64,000 bases of DNA. It comes from Candidatus Rokuibacteriota bacterium (GTDB lineage Bacteria > Methylomirabilota > Methylomirabilia > Rokubacteriales > CSP1-6). Under the pieces are notes generated by a model. It saw only the letters and a program-made list of their open reading frames with translations. It searched no databases and was not told the DNA's origin. Location of the stretch: the NCBI GenBank assembly GCA_030647435.1, contig JAUSJX010000012.1:134063-198062 (forward strand), in the 5' to 3' direction. The translations under genes were made by a program, and so were the position numbers. Below, piece after piece: positions 25,449 through 35,823 of this stretch. Within the stretch, counting starts at the first letter, position 1. Each line of letters starts with the position of its first letter.

Positions 25449-26461
25449 GGGAGATCCTTCGGCCAGGCGACCTCACCCCGGCCCTCGCGGATCATCCGCT
25501 CGATTTCGAGCGCCACGGCCAGGGACCGAAGGTCCTCGGTCTCGGGTAGCTCCACCTGGCCGGTCGCCTTCGCGGCGCGAGCGGCCGATATCAGGTGGCG
25601 GATCTCCAGCTTGAGAGGGTTGTCCTTGTGTACGAAAAGGCGCTCGACGAAGGACGCCTGCCGGTAGCGGATCGACTCGCGGTTGAGGGTGTACTCCTGC
25701 GCGGCCCGCCGGTGGATCTGGATGTCCTGGTCGGCGTAGTTCAGGACGATATACGCGTCGGGCTGGGTGATCGAGAGGGTGCGGATCTTCTCCTCGGTCG
25801 CGCGGCTCGCCGTGATCGTCGCCATGGCCCCGGAGTCGAAGAGGATCTGCACGTTGGCGACGTCGGCCTGGAGCGACTGGATGGAGCGCCCAAGGGCGTT
25901 CATCCGGCGGGGCTCGCTGTCCACGAGACCGAGCACGATGTCGATGTCGTGGATCATGAGGTCCATCACGACGGAGTCGTTCTGCACCCGCGGCACGAAG
26001 GGGCCGAGCCTTCTCGACTCGATGAGGACGGGTCGTTCGACGATCTTGCGCAGCTCCTGCACCGCCCCGTTGAAGCGCTCGACGTGCCCCACGTGGAGCA
26101 CCCGCGCGCGCTGCCGCGCCAGCCGGAAGAGCTCCTTGGCCTCTTCGAGCGTGGGCGTCATCGGCTTCTCGACGAGGACGTGGACGCCTGCCTCCAGCAG
26201 GTCACGGGCGACCTCGAAGTGGCGCTCGGTCGGCACGGCGACCGTGGCGATGTCGACGAGCTCCGCCAGCTCCCGGTGCGTGGCCACCGCCCGAGTTCCG
26301 TATTGGGCCGCGATCTGCTGAGCGCGGTCGGTGTCGGTATCGCAGATCGCCACGAGCTCGACGTCCCACAGCTCCGCCAGGGCCAGGATGTGGTACTGGC
26401 CCATGTGGCCCGCGCCTACCACCCCGGCGCGTATACGTCCGCTCTCCGGCACGCTCACCAC
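25427..26461 (-). CDS. Gfo/Idh/MocA oxidoreductase, possibly UDP-sugar 3-dehydrogenase (GnnA-like)
   Basis: A 344-residue NAD(P)-dependent oxidoreductase: N-terminal Rossmann fold with GVVGAGHMGQYH, then the family EKP signature (LVEKPM) and a C-terminal alpha/beta dimerisation domain with MDLMIHDIDIV. It lies inside the lpx array, between lpxA and lpxI. GnnA, a member of this family, oxidises UDP-GlcNAc at C3 so that GnnB can install an amine and LpxA can then add an amide-linked acyl chain. No GnnB-type aminotransferase is adjacent. Two GTG starts (26461 and 26458) are both plausible; the second overlaps the lpxA stop as GTGA. Confidence 0.85.
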   Translation of the reverse strand: MVSVPESGRIRAGVVGAGHMGQYHILALAELWDVELVAICDTDTDRAQQIAAQYGTRAVATHRELAELVDIATVAVPTERHFEVARDLLEAGVHVLVEKPMTPTLEEAKELFRLARQRARVLHVGHVERFNGAVQELRKIVERPVLIESRRLGPFVPRVQNDSVVMDLMIHDIDIVLGLVDSEPRRMNALGRSIQSLQADVANVQILFDSGAMATITASRATEEKIRTLSITQPDAYIVLNYADQDIQIHRRAAQEYTLNRESIRYRQASFVERLFVHKDNPLKLEIRHLISAARAAKATGQVELPETEDLRSLAVALEIERMIREGRGEVAWPKDLPWSAASR

Positions 26462-27289
26462 ACGCGCTCCTCGCTTTCCGCGTCTTCAACTTGCGCATTT
26501 GTCGGCGGCGGCGCCGGGACGATGCCGCGCTTCGAGTCCTCGATGAAGTCGACGAGCCGCGCCACCAGCGGGTGGCCGCCGAGCTCGGCCTTGAGCCTGG
26601 CGGCGGCGGCAGCGGGCGCGAGGCCGGAGCGGTACAGGATCCGGAAGGCGGCGCGCACCTGGCGCCGACCCTCGCCGTCCACGCCGCCGCGGCGCATGCC
26701 GATCACGTTGACGCCGCGCGCCGTCGCGGGCACGCCGTCGGCGATCACGAACGGCGGCACGTCCTGCGTGACCTTCGCCCAGCCGCCTACGTAGGCGTAC
26801 GTGCCGATCCGCGTGAAGGGATGGATCCCCGCGAGCCCGCCGATCGTTGCGCGATCCTCGACGGTCACGTGACCAGCCAGGCCGGCATAGTTGATGATGA
26901 TGACCTCGTCGCCGACCACGCAGTCGTGGGCGACGTGGCTCGAGACCATGAGGAAGCAGCGGCTTCCGATCCGCGTGTCCCGCCCCTCGTGGGTGGCCCT
27001 GTGCACGGTGACGTACTCCCGGATGACGGTGTCATCGCCCACGCTCACGCCCACGGGCAGCCCCTCGCGGAACTTGAGATCCTGGGGCACTCCGCCGATG
27101 AGGGCGCCGTGCCCGACACGGCATCGCGCCCCCAGCCTGACGCGACCCTCGAGAACCACGTGGGCGCCGATCTCCGAGCCGGGGCCGATCGCGACGGACG
27201 ACCCTATGAGGCTGTAGGGACCGACCACGACCCCGGCCGCGAGCTCCGCACCGGGCTCCACGATGGCCGTCGGATGGATGCGCGCCGGC

Positions 27290-27297
<8 letters not shown>
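26455..27297 (-). CDS. lpxA: UDP-N-acetylglucosamine acyltransferase
   Basis: First step of lipid A synthesis: transfer of a hydroxyacyl chain from ACP to the 3 position of UDP-GlcNAc. The 280-residue protein is a left-handed beta-helix of hexapeptide repeats with the catalytic histidine in [11 protein letters not shown] and the substrate loop GGVPQDLKF. The ATG at 27297 is the family start; the frame remains open upstream within lpxD. It overlaps lpxD by eight bases. Unusually, no fabZ separates lpxD and lpxA. Confidence 0.95.
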
Positions 27298-28327
<1,030 letters not shown>

Positions 28328-28333
28328 GGCAGC

Positions 28334-28897
28334 CTACTTCTTGGCCTTGCGCGTCTCGTCGTCGAAGGCCTTGATCACTTCCTCCGTGACGTCCACCTCC
28401 GGCGCGCCGTAGACGACGCCAGCCTGCCGGCGCTCGAGGATGAGCGCGTAGCCCTTCTCCTTGCCGACCCTGCTAAAGATCCCTTCCAGCTCTCTCAGAA
28501 TTTTCGCCCCCATGGTCTGTTCCTTCTTCTGCAGCTCCTTTTCGAGGTCGCCGGCGAGACGTTGGGCGTCGCGCAGCTTGCGCTCGAGCTGGTCCTGCTT
28601 GTCACGGCGGGCGTCGGCTGAAAGCAGCTGCCCCTTCTTCTCGAGCTCGTCCCGCAGCTTGTCAAGCTCGACCTTGTGACCGTCCAGCTGCTTCTGCATG
28701 CCGACCTTGTCCTTCTCCAGCAGCTCGCGGGCATGCACCCCGGCCTGCGAGCGCGCGAGGATACGCTGGAGATCCACGTACCCAATGCGGGTCGCCTGCG
28801 GCGCCTGCGCGAGGGCGGGTGTCAGCATCCACCACAGAGCTGAGAGACTCACCAGCACCGTTACCACCACCGCCGCCTCCCTGAAGCGCCTACTCAT
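28334..28897 (-). CDS. skp: Periplasmic OmpH/Skp-family chaperone
   Basis: A 187-residue secreted protein with a signal peptide (cleavage near ALAQA, about residue 31), then IGYVDLQRIL and a long charged coiled-coil region (about 45-150) that forms the tentacles of Skp. Skp binds unfolded outer-membrane proteins and delivers them toward BamA, encoded directly upstream. GGAGGAGAG lies just before the ATG at 28897. Length and charge distribution are normal for the family. Confidence 0.9.
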   Translation of the reverse strand: MSRRFREAAVVVTVLVSLSALWWMLTPALAQAPQATRIGYVDLQRILARSQAGVHARELLEKDKVGMQKQLDGHKVELDKLRDELEKKGQLLSADARRDKQDQLERKLRDAQRLAGDLEKELQKKEQTMGAKILRELEGIFSRVGKEKGYALILERRQAGVVYGAPEVDVTEEVIKAFDDETRKAKK

Positions 28898-28913
28898 ACC
28901 TCTCTCCTCCTGG

Positions 28914-31211
28914 CTAGAACGCCGAGCCCATCGAGAACTGGATATTGCCGAACTTCTCCCCGCTCTTCGGGTTCGGGTTGACGCCGTAGTCCACCCGGAT
29001 GGGCCCAAAGGGCGAATTCCAGCGGAGCCCGGGACCGACCGCGTACTTGAGGTCGGTCAGGTCAATCGGCGTGTGCACGCTTTGGTCCGGGCCGTAGACG
29101 TTGCCGACGTCGAAGAAGACCGCCGCCCTGATTCCGTAGGGCAGCGGCACCGAGTACTCGAGGTTGCCCAGCACCTGAAAATTCCCGCCGATGAGCGTGC
29201 CCGACGAGTCCTCGGGTGAGATTTGGCGCGACTTGAAGCTCCGAATGGTGTTCGGGCCGCCGAGGTAGTAGCGCTCGAAGAACGGCACCGCGTCTTTGTA
29301 CCAGCCGAGCTGGTAAGCCGCCATGAGGCGTCCGCTGAGCACATGGTCGAACCATAGCGGCTGGTGCTGGGTCGTCGTGGCCGTGATCCGGAAGAAGCGG
29401 TTGTCGCCCGTCCCGATGCCCGCGAAGTCGGCGCCCAACAGGGCGTAGTTCCCGCGCGTCGGGTCCGTCAAGCTGTCCCGCGTGTCCCGGCTGAGCGAGC
29501 CCCCGAGCAGCGACGTGACCGAGGTCCCCTCCGCCTGCAGCAACTCGCTGCTTGCGTTGGGATCGACGCCGCTGACCTGCTCCTGGCTGAGGCGGTACAA
29601 GGCGTTCCAGCGGCCGTAGTCTCCGATCGGAGCGCCGAAGCGCACGTCGCCGCCGAGCGAGTTGACCGTGTAGTCCTGGTACACGCGCCGGTTGTTGAAG
29701 ATGTCGAACCCCGCCGCCAGCGGCCGGTCCAGGAACCACGGATCCGTGAACCCGATCGTCCCCTGCTGCGTCTCCGTGCCGCCGCGCAGGCGGAGGAAGA
29801 GCTGGTAGCCCTTCCCGAGGAAGTTGTTCTGGGACAGGTCGAGCGTACCCAGCGCCCCGTCCTGCGAGCTGTAGCCGCCGCCGATCGAGAAGAGGCCCGT
29901 GGGCTTCTCCGTCACCTCGATGTTGACGACGATCTTGTCCTTGGACGAGCCCGGTAGCGTCTTCGTCTCAACCTTCTCGAAGTAGTTGAGGTTGATCAGC
30001 TTCTGTTTCGCTCGCCCGAGCTTCCCCGTGGTGAAGAGGTCGCCCTCCGCCATCGGGAGCTCACGGCGAAGGATCTTCTCCTGGCTCCGCGTGTTCCCGG
30101 AAATGTTGATCCGCTCGATAAAGACCTCGGGGCCCTCGCTGACCTCGAGCGTGATGTTGACCTTCCGGTTCGGCACGTCGAGCGCGATTTGAGGAACGAT
30201 GTCTGCCGCGGTCCGCCCGATGGTCCCGTAGACATCCGAGATGCCCCTGACGGTCTCCTGCAGCTTGGTCCGCGAATAGATGTCATCGGGCTTGAGCAGG
30301 ACGCGCCGGCGCAGCTCCTCGAGGGGCAGCACCTTGTTGCCGGTGATGTCGATGCCGCCGACCTTGAACTGCGGCCCTTCGGCCACCACGATCCTGATCG
30401 TGACCCGCGCGGTCGCGCGGTCCACCTGCGTGTCGACCGTCTCCACGCGAGCCTGGATGTAGCCGTTGTCGTTGTAGAACGTGACGACGCGCTCGGTGTC
30501 CTGGTCGAGCTTCTGCCGCTGGACCGTGCCCCGCAGGATGTAGAATTCCCGCTCTTGCGTCAGCATGATGTCCTTGATCTTGTCCGGCTTCAGGCCCTGC
30601 GCGCCCTCAATGACGATCTTATCGATCGTCATCTTTCGGCCCTCGGCGACGCGGAACGTCACGCTGACGTCTCCGTCGGGCAGCCTGACGACCTCCGGCG
30701 TCACGCCGACCTCGAAGTAGCCCTCCTCCTCGTAGGCTTCCTTCAGCTTTTCGGCGGCCCGTGTCACCTCGACGGGGTTGTACACGGCGCCGAGCTTGAA
30801 GTCGATCTTCTCCTGGAGGGTTGCGGCATCGAGGCGCTTGTTGCCGCCGAAGCTGATGTCGCGGACGAAGGGACGCTCGGTCACCACGAAGGTCAGCTTG
30901 ATGCCGCCCTCGAAGTCTTCGACTTTGGCCTGCACATCATCGAAGAAGCCGAGCGAGAAGACCGAGCGAATATCGTCCGCGAGCCGCGCCGGGACGAAAG
31001 GTCCGCCGACCTTGGCGGAGACGCGGCCCAGAATGACCGCTTCCTGAACGCGGCGGTTACCCTGGACTGCGAGGTCCTTGACGATGATCTGCGCGCCCGG
31101 AGGGGGCGCGGAGCGGGTTTGCCCGAGCGCCGGGCAAACAACCGCCCCGCCGACCCAAGACAGGGTCAGGGCAAAAAAAATTGCGAGAGCAGGCCTCCCC
31201 CGCGCAGTCAT
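28914..31211 (-). CDS. bamA: Outer membrane protein assembly factor BamA
   Basis: A 765-residue beta-barrel protein: signal peptide (about 1-30, ending near ALGQ), five POTRA repeats (about 40-420) and a C-terminal Omp85 barrel of the length usual for BamA. The barrel ends with an aromatic residue (...MGSAF), the outer-membrane targeting signal. It assembles beta-barrel proteins into the outer membrane. The frame is open upstream; ATG 31211 gives the signal peptide directly. It heads the long overlapping lipid A gene array, with clpC 34 bases upstream. Confidence 0.95.
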   Translation of the reverse strand: MTARGRPALAIFFALTLSWVGGAVVCPALGQTRSAPPPGAQIIVKDLAVQGNRRVQEAVILGRVSAKVGGPFVPARLADDIRSVFSLGFFDDVQAKVEDFEGGIKLTFVVTERPFVRDISFGGNKRLDAATLQEKIDFKLGAVYNPVEVTRAAEKLKEAYEEEGYFEVGVTPEVVRLPDGDVSVTFRVAEGRKMTIDKIVIEGAQGLKPDKIKDIMLTQEREFYILRGTVQRQKLDQDTERVVTFYNDNGYIQARVETVDTQVDRATARVTIRIVVAEGPQFKVGGIDITGNKVLPLEELRRRVLLKPDDIYSRTKLQETVRGISDVYGTIGRTAADIVPQIALDVPNRKVNITLEVSEGPEVFIERINISGNTRSQEKILRRELPMAEGDLFTTGKLGRAKQKLINLNYFEKVETKTLPGSSKDKIVVNIEVTEKPTGLFSIGGGYSSQDGALGTLDLSQNNFLGKGYQLFLRLRGGTETQQGTIGFTDPWFLDRPLAAGFDIFNNRRVYQDYTVNSLGGDVRFGAPIGDYGRWNALYRLSQEQVSGVDPNASSELLQAEGTSVTSLLGGSLSRDTRDSLTDPTRGNYALLGADFAGIGTGDNRFFRITATTTQHQPLWFDHVLSGRLMAAYQLGWYKDAVPFFERYYLGGPNTIRSFKSRQISPEDSSGTLIGGNFQVLGNLEYSVPLPYGIRAAVFFDVGNVYGPDQSVHTPIDLTDLKYAVGPGLRWNSPFGPIRVDYGVNPNPKSGEKFGNIQFSMGSAF

Positions 31212-31245
31212 GTCTCGTCGGCCGTCCAGTCTCGGACGTGTCGCT

Positions 31246-33693
31246 CTAGCGTTCCGCCAGCGCGAGCCTCGGCTCGGCGATCTGAATCTCGCGGAAGGTG
31301 AAATTACCCGCCTCGACATCCACCTCGATCCGCGCGCCGTCCCCGAACTGCCCGCGCACGATCGCCTCGGCGAGCGGATCCTCGACGTACTTTTGGATCG
31401 TCCGCCTCAGCTGGCGCGCCCCGTAGGTCGGGTCGTATCCCCTCTGGACGAGGAGGTCCAGCGCAGCCCCGGTGGGCTCGAGTTGGATGCCCTTGTCCGA
31501 CAGCTGCTTGTTGATGCGGTCGACCATGAGCTGCACGATCGCGGTGATATGCTCCCGGGAAAGGGCATGGAACACGATGATGTCGTCGATCCGGTTGATG
31601 AACTCCGGCCGGAACGCACGCTTCAACTCGTCCAGCACCTTTTCCTTCATCCGCTCGTAGGTCGTCTCATCCCCTTCCGCCAGGAACCCAGGAGCCGTCC
31701 GCTTGCCGATGAAGCTGGTCCCCAGGTTCGACGTCATGATCAGGATGGTGTTCTTGAAATCCACCACGTGACCCACCGAATCGGTCAGGCGCCCGTCGTC
31801 CAGCACCTGAAGCAGCATGTTGAAGATATCCGGGTGGGCTTTTTCGATTTCGTCGAAGAGCACGACCGAATACGGGCGGCGCCGCACCTTCTCCGTCAGG
31901 TAACCGCCCTCTTCGTAGCCAACGTAGCCGGGAGGCGCCCCCAGCAGGCGCGACACGGAAAACTTCTCCATGTACTCGGACATGTCCACTCGGATGAGAG
32001 CGTTTTCGTCGCCGAAGAGGTACTCGGCCAGCGCCCGGGCCAGCTCCGTCTTGCCCACGCCCGTCGGGCCGAGGAACACGAACGAGCCCACGGGCCGCCG
32101 GCTGTCCTTGAGACCTGCCCGCGACCTGCGGATCGCGCGGGACACGGCGACAACCGCGTCCTCCTGGCCGATGATGCGCCCGTGGAGCGCGTCCTCCATC
32201 CGGGCGAGCTTCGCCGACTCCTTCTCCTCGAGCTTGGACAGCGGGATCCCCGTCCAACGTGAGACGATGTACTCGATATCCTCCTCGCTGACCGTCTGGG
32301 GCCCCTTGCCCTTGCGCTTGTCCCACTCGCGCTTCATCTCCTCGTCCCGCCCGCGGAGCAGCTTCTCTTTCTCCCGGAGAGACGCGGCCTTCTCGAACTC
32401 CTGGGCCTCCAGGTACATGTCCTTCTCGCGGACGACGCGCTCGACCTCCTTGCCGATCTCCTTGATCTCGGGCGGCGGCGTCAGCGCCATCAGCCTGGTA
32501 CGTGAGGAGGCCTCGTCGATGACGTCGATGGCCTTGTCAGGCAGCTGCCGGTCCGTGATGTAGCGGTCGGCGAGCTTGACGGCGGCGTCGATCGCCTCGT
32601 CCGTGATCTTGACCCGGTGGTGCGCCTCGTACTTGTGGCGCAGTCCCTTGATGATCTCCACGGACTCCGGCACCGAAGGGGCGCGGACGATAACGGGCTG
32701 GAAGCGGCGCTCGAGGGCGCCGTCCTTCTCGATGTACTTGCGGTACTCATCCAGCGTCGTCGCGCCGATGGTCTGGATCTCGCCCCGCGACAGCGCCGGC
32801 TTGAGCATGTTCGACGCGTCGATCGCGCCTTCCGCGGCGCCCGCCCCGATCAGCGTGTGCAGCTCGTCGAGGAAGAGCACCACGTTCTCCGACTGGCGGA
32901 TCTCCTTCATGACGGCCTTCAGCCGCTCCTCGAACTGCCCGCGGTACTTCGTGCCGGCGACGAGGGCGCCCAGGTCGAGCTGCAGGAGCCGCTTCTGCGC
33001 CAGCACGTCTGGCACCTCGTGGCCCACGATGCGCTGGGCGAGCCCCTCGACGATGGCCGTCTTGCCGACGCCGGGCTCGCCGATGAGGACCGGGTTGTTC
33101 TTGGTCCGCCGGGCGAGGATCTGGATGACGCGCTCGATCTCCGTCTCCCGCCCGATGACCGGGTCGAGCTTGTTCTCGCGGGCCAGCTGCGTCAGATCGC
33201 GGGCGAACTCGTCGAGCACCGGCGTCTGCGAGCGCTTCTTGGGACGCGGGTAGTACTGGTCTCCCAGGAGCGCAAGCGTCTCCTGGCGGACCTCGTCGAG
33301 GCGCGCGCCGAGGGATTCGAGGATCTTCGCCGCGATGGACTGCCCCTCCTTCATGAGACCCAGGAGGAGGTGCTCGGTGCCGATGTAGTTGTGCCCGAGC
33401 TGGCGCGCTTCCTCGATGCTGAGCTCGAGGACCCGCTTGGCCTGAGGCGTGAAAGGCACCTCGCCGAATGTCAGGGTCTTCGGGAACCCGGCCAGCGCCC
33501 GCTCCACCTCGGCCTTGACCGTCTCGAGCCTGAGGCCGAGGCGCTGGAGGACGGCCGTCGCGATCCCTTCGCCGTCCCTGATGAGTCCCAGGAGGATGTG
33601 TTCGGTCCCGACGAAATCATGACGGAAGCGGCCCGCCTCTTCCCTCGCCAGGATGATGACCCGCCGCGCTCTCTCCGTAAATCTCTCGAACAC
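31246..33693 (-). CDS. clpC: ATP-dependent Clp protease ATP-binding subunit ClpC
   Basis: An 815-residue class I Hsp100 unfoldase that feeds substrates to ClpP. Two N-terminal Clp-N repeats (about 1-150) are followed by AAA+ domain 1 with GEPGVGKT, a UVR-like coiled middle domain ([17 protein letters not shown]) and AAA+ domain 2 with [12 protein letters not shown] at 33693 gives the canonical [10 protein letters not shown] start and follows GAGGG at good spacing; a longer frame from a TTG adds five residues. Three 20-base repeats sit upstream. ClpC is common outside gammaproteobacteria. Confidence 0.95.
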   Translation of the reverse strand: MFERFTERARRVIILAREEAGRFRHDFVGTEHILLGLIRDGEGIATAVLQRLGLRLETVKAEVERALAGFPKTLTFGEVPFTPQAKRVLELSIEEARQLGHNYIGTEHLLLGLMKEGQSIAAKILESLGARLDEVRQETLALLGDQYYPRPKKRSQTPVLDEFARDLTQLARENKLDPVIGRETEIERVIQILARRTKNNPVLIGEPGVGKTAIVEGLAQRIVGHEVPDVLAQKRLLQLDLGALVAGTKYRGQFEERLKAVMKEIRQSENVVLFLDELHTLIGAGAAEGAIDASNMLKPALSRGEIQTIGATTLDEYRKYIEKDGALERRFQPVIVRAPSVPESVEIIKGLRHKYEAHHRVKITDEAIDAAVKLADRYITDRQLPDKAIDVIDEASSRTRLMALTPPPEIKEIGKEVERVVREKDMYLEAQEFEKAASLREKEKLLRGRDEEMKREWDKRKGKGPQTVSEEDIEYIVSRWTGIPLSKLEEKESAKLARMEDALHGRIIGQEDAVVAVSRAIRRSRAGLKDSRRPVGSFVFLGPTGVGKTELARALAEYLFGDENALIRVDMSEYMEKFSVSRLLGAPPGYVGYEEGGYLTEKVRRRPYSVVLFDEIEKAHPDIFNMLLQVLDDGRLTDSVGHVVDFKNTILIMTSNLGTSFIGKRTAPGFLAEGDETTYERMKEKVLDELKRAFRPEFINRIDDIIVFHALSREHITAIVQLMVDRINKQLSDKGIQLEPTGAALDLLVQRGYDPTYGARQLRRTIQKYVEDPLAEAIVRGQFGDGARIEVDVEAGNFTFREIQIAEPRLALAER

Positions 33694-33712
33694 TTGGAGC
33701 CCTCGCAACTTC

Positions 33713-33772
33713 GGGTTAGCACTGCCCCCTAAGGGTTAGCACTGCCACCTAGGGGTTAGAACCGCCCCTAAG
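33713..33772. repeat. Three 20-base tandem repeats upstream of clpC
   Basis: Each unit starts GGGTTAGMAC and continues GCCNCCTA(A/G); copies begin at 33713, 33733 and 33753 with exact 20-base spacing. At the unit boundaries CTAA-GGG-TTAG forms a small inverted repeat. The array ends 20 bases from the clpC start, between the predicted -10 and the ribosome binding site, so it would lie in the 5' leader. Confidence 0.75.
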
Positions 33773-33792
33773 CCCGACCCTGACCTGGGCAA

Positions 33793-33798
33793 AGTATA
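33793..33798 (-). promoter_or_regulatory. Probable -10 element for the clpC transcript
   Basis: TATACT on the minus strand, about 100 bases upstream of the clpC start in a gap of 209 bases after lolD. No convincing -35 hexamer is at 16-18 bases. It is the best promoter candidate for clpC and possibly for the bamA-lpx array downstream. Confidence 0.4.
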
Positions 33799-33832
33799 CC
33801 TCCCAAGTCCTCGGTCGCCCTAGCGTTTTCTT

Positions 33833-33889
33833 CCTTCCGGCCCCTCTGGAGAGATCTAAGTGCGCGAATTCGATGAGAGGCCGGAAAGG
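33833..33889. repeat. Imperfect inverted repeat in the lolD-clpC gap
   Basis: Left arm 33833-33846 and right arm 33875-33889 are nearly complementary (CCTTCCGGCCCCTC against GAGAGGCCGGAAAGG) around a loop of about 28 bases. Neither strand has a following T run. It could reduce read-through from lolD or act as a regulatory structure ahead of clpC. Confidence 0.4.
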
Positions 33890-33902
33890 GTCTCCGCGAC
33901 CT

Positions 33903-34586
33903 TCAGCTCCAGGCAACCGCCCGCCCCTCCAACAGCCGGTATCCGCGGTCGGCCTTGCGGGCCAGATCGTGGTTGTGGGTGGCTACGACGAAGGCCAGGC
34001 CCCGTTCCGCCTGCAGTCTCAGGAAGAGGTCCCAGATCACCTCGCTGGCCTTGGGGTCGAGGTTCCCCGTGGGCTCGTCGGCCAGGACCAGTCGGGGCTG
34101 GGCGACGAGCGCGCGGGCAATGGCGACCCGCTGCTGCTCCCCGCCCGACAGCTCGCCCGGGCGGTGGCCGAGCCTGTCGCCCAACCCGACCTCGTGGAGA
34201 GCTGCCGCTCCGCGCTCCCGGGCCTGGGCGGCCGGCAGGCGCTGGAGCAAGGCCGGCATCATCGCGTTCTCGAGCGCGGTCATCTCGCCCAAGAGATTGT
34301 AGAACTGGAAGATGAACGCGATCTCGGTGCGCCGGAGCCGGGCCAGGGCGCTCTCCGAGCGGGCGTACATGTCCTCGCCCGCGAAGAGCACCTGCCCGGC
34401 CGTAGGCCGATCGAGCCCGCCCAGGAGATGGAGCAGCGTGGATTTCCCGACCCCCGAGGCGCCGATCAGGGCGACGCTCTCCCCGGCGTTGACCGACAGG
34501 CTCACGCCCCGCAGCACCCGCACGGTCTCGGGGCCGACCCGGTACTCCCGCTCAAGCTCGCGCGCCGCGACCAGCGCCTCACTCAT
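33903..34586 (-). CDS. lolD: Lipoprotein-releasing ABC transporter ATP-binding protein
   Basis: A 227-residue ABC ATPase of the MacB/LolD group: Walker A GASGVGKST (42-50), signature [15 protein letters not shown], Walker B VLADEPTGNLD and a conserved H-loop (VATHNHD). Paired with the LolC/E-type permease directly upstream, it extracts lipoproteins from the inner membrane for transport to the outer membrane. It overlaps lolC by eight bases. A MacB-type role is less likely because the partner has LolC architecture. Confidence 0.92.
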   Translation of the reverse strand: MSEALVAARELEREYRVGPETVRVLRGVSLSVNAGESVALIGASGVGKSTLLHLLGGLDRPTAGQVLFAGEDMYARSESALARLRRTEIAFIFQFYNLLGEMTALENAMMPALLQRLPAAQARERGAAALHEVGLGDRLGHRPGELSGGEQQRVAIARALVAQPRLVLADEPTGNLDPKASEVIWDLFLRLQAERGLAFVVATHNHDLARKADRGYRLLEGRAVAWS

Positions 34587-35823
34587 ACCGGAGCACCTCG
34601 ACCGGGTCCAGCCGAGCGGCCCGGCGCGCCGGGGACAGCGTCGCCAGGAACGAGATCAGCAGCGTCGCGCTCGTGACAAGCGCGAAGTCGAGCCCGGTCA
34701 GCTTCATGGGAAGGTGGTCGATCTGGTACACGTCACCCGCCAGCCGGATGATCTTGTAGGTGTTCTGGACCCAGATCAACGCCAGGCCGAAGAGACTGCC
34801 GGCCGCTGTGCCGACGAGGCCGATCGCCATCCCGACCGCCAGGAAGACGCTCCCGATGCTCCCCGCGCTGGCGCCCATGGCCTTGAGGATGCCGATCTCC
34901 TTGCGCTTCTCCGCCACGAGCAGGATCAGGTGGCCGATGATGGCGAAACCCGCGACCAGCACGATGATCGTGACGATGACGAAGAGAGCCAGCTTCTCGA
35001 GCTGGAGCGCCGCGAAGAGGTTGCGGTTCATCCCCATCCAATCGCGGATCCAGAGCCCGGGCCCGACGACCGCGGCGATGCGCCGCCCGACCTCCTTGGC
35101 GTCGAAGGGGTCGTCGAGCTTCACCTCGACCCCGGAGACCCGATCGCCGAGCCCCGCGAACTCCTGGGCGGCCGCGATCCCGGTGTAAGCCAGTGAGACG
35201 TCGTACTCGTACAGCCCCACCTCGACATAACCCGCCACTTCGAATCGCCGCATCTTGGGAACGAGCCCGACCCCCGTCATGGCGCTCTCGGGCGAGATGA
35301 GCGTTACGTGATCGCCGGGAACCACGCCGAGCGTTCTCGCCAGCTCTCGTCCCAGGAGGAGGGCGGGCTCTCCCGATGCGCGCAGCAGCGGGTCGAGGCT
35401 TCCCGTCTTGACCTCGCCCGCGAGCTGCGCCCGGACGGTGGGCGACGCGAGATCGACGCCACGCAGGAGCCCGCCCGTCGCGCCGCGGCCTTGGCCGGTG
35501 AACAGCGCCTGCTGTACCACGAAGGGCGTGGCCGAGAGCACCCCGCGTATGGATCGCACCCGCGAGGCGACCTCAGAGGCCCCGGCGACCCCGCGGCCGC
35601 CCCGCTCGACGAGCAGGATGTGAGGGTTCGCTGCGATGATCCTGTCCTTGATGCCGTCCTGGAACCCGGTCATCACGGCCAGCACGACGATGAGGGCGCT
35701 GACGCCCAGGAAGACGCCTCCCACGCCGATCCAGACGAAGAGCGAGAGGTTGGCGCGTTGCCCTCGCGCGCGGAGATAGCGAAGCGCCAGGAACAGCTCG
35801 AAGGGGAGACCTCGGCCGGGCAT
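34579..35823 (-). CDS. lolC: Lipoprotein-releasing ABC transporter permease, LolC/LolE family
   Basis: A 414-residue membrane protein with the LolC layout: one N-terminal membrane helix (about 27-50), a large periplasmic domain (about 55-270) and three C-terminal helices. The FELFLALRYLRARG start is a family hallmark, and the C-terminal PARRAARLDPVEVLRYE is the typical cytoplasmic ending. Only one such permease is present, so it may act as a homodimer (LolF-like) with LolD. The start overlaps the lysS stop by one base. Confidence 0.92.
   Translation of the reverse strand: MPGRGLPFELFLALRYLRARGQRANLSLFVWIGVGGVFLGVSALIVVLAVMTGFQDGIKDRIIAANPHILLVERGGRGVAGASEVASRVRSIRGVLSATPFVVQQALFTGQGRGATGGLLRGVDLASPTVRAQLAGEVKTGSLDPLLRASGEPALLLGRELARTLGVVPGDHVTLISPESAMTGVGLVPKMRRFEVAGYVEVGLYEYDVSLAYTGIAAAQEFAGLGDRVSGVEVKLDDPFDAKEVGRRIAAVVGPGLWIRDWMGMNRNLFAALQLEKLALFVIVTIIVLVAGFAIIGHLILLVAEKRKEIGILKAMGASAGSIGSVFLAVGMAIGLVGTAAGSLFGLALIWVQNTYKIIRLAGDVYQIDHLPMKLTGLDFALVTSATLLISFLATLSPARRAARLDPVEVLRYE

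Noticed and set aside
33833-33889. Inverted repeat after lolD as an intrinsic terminator
   Set aside because: Arms are imperfect, the loop is long and no T tract follows. It is recorded only as a repeat.
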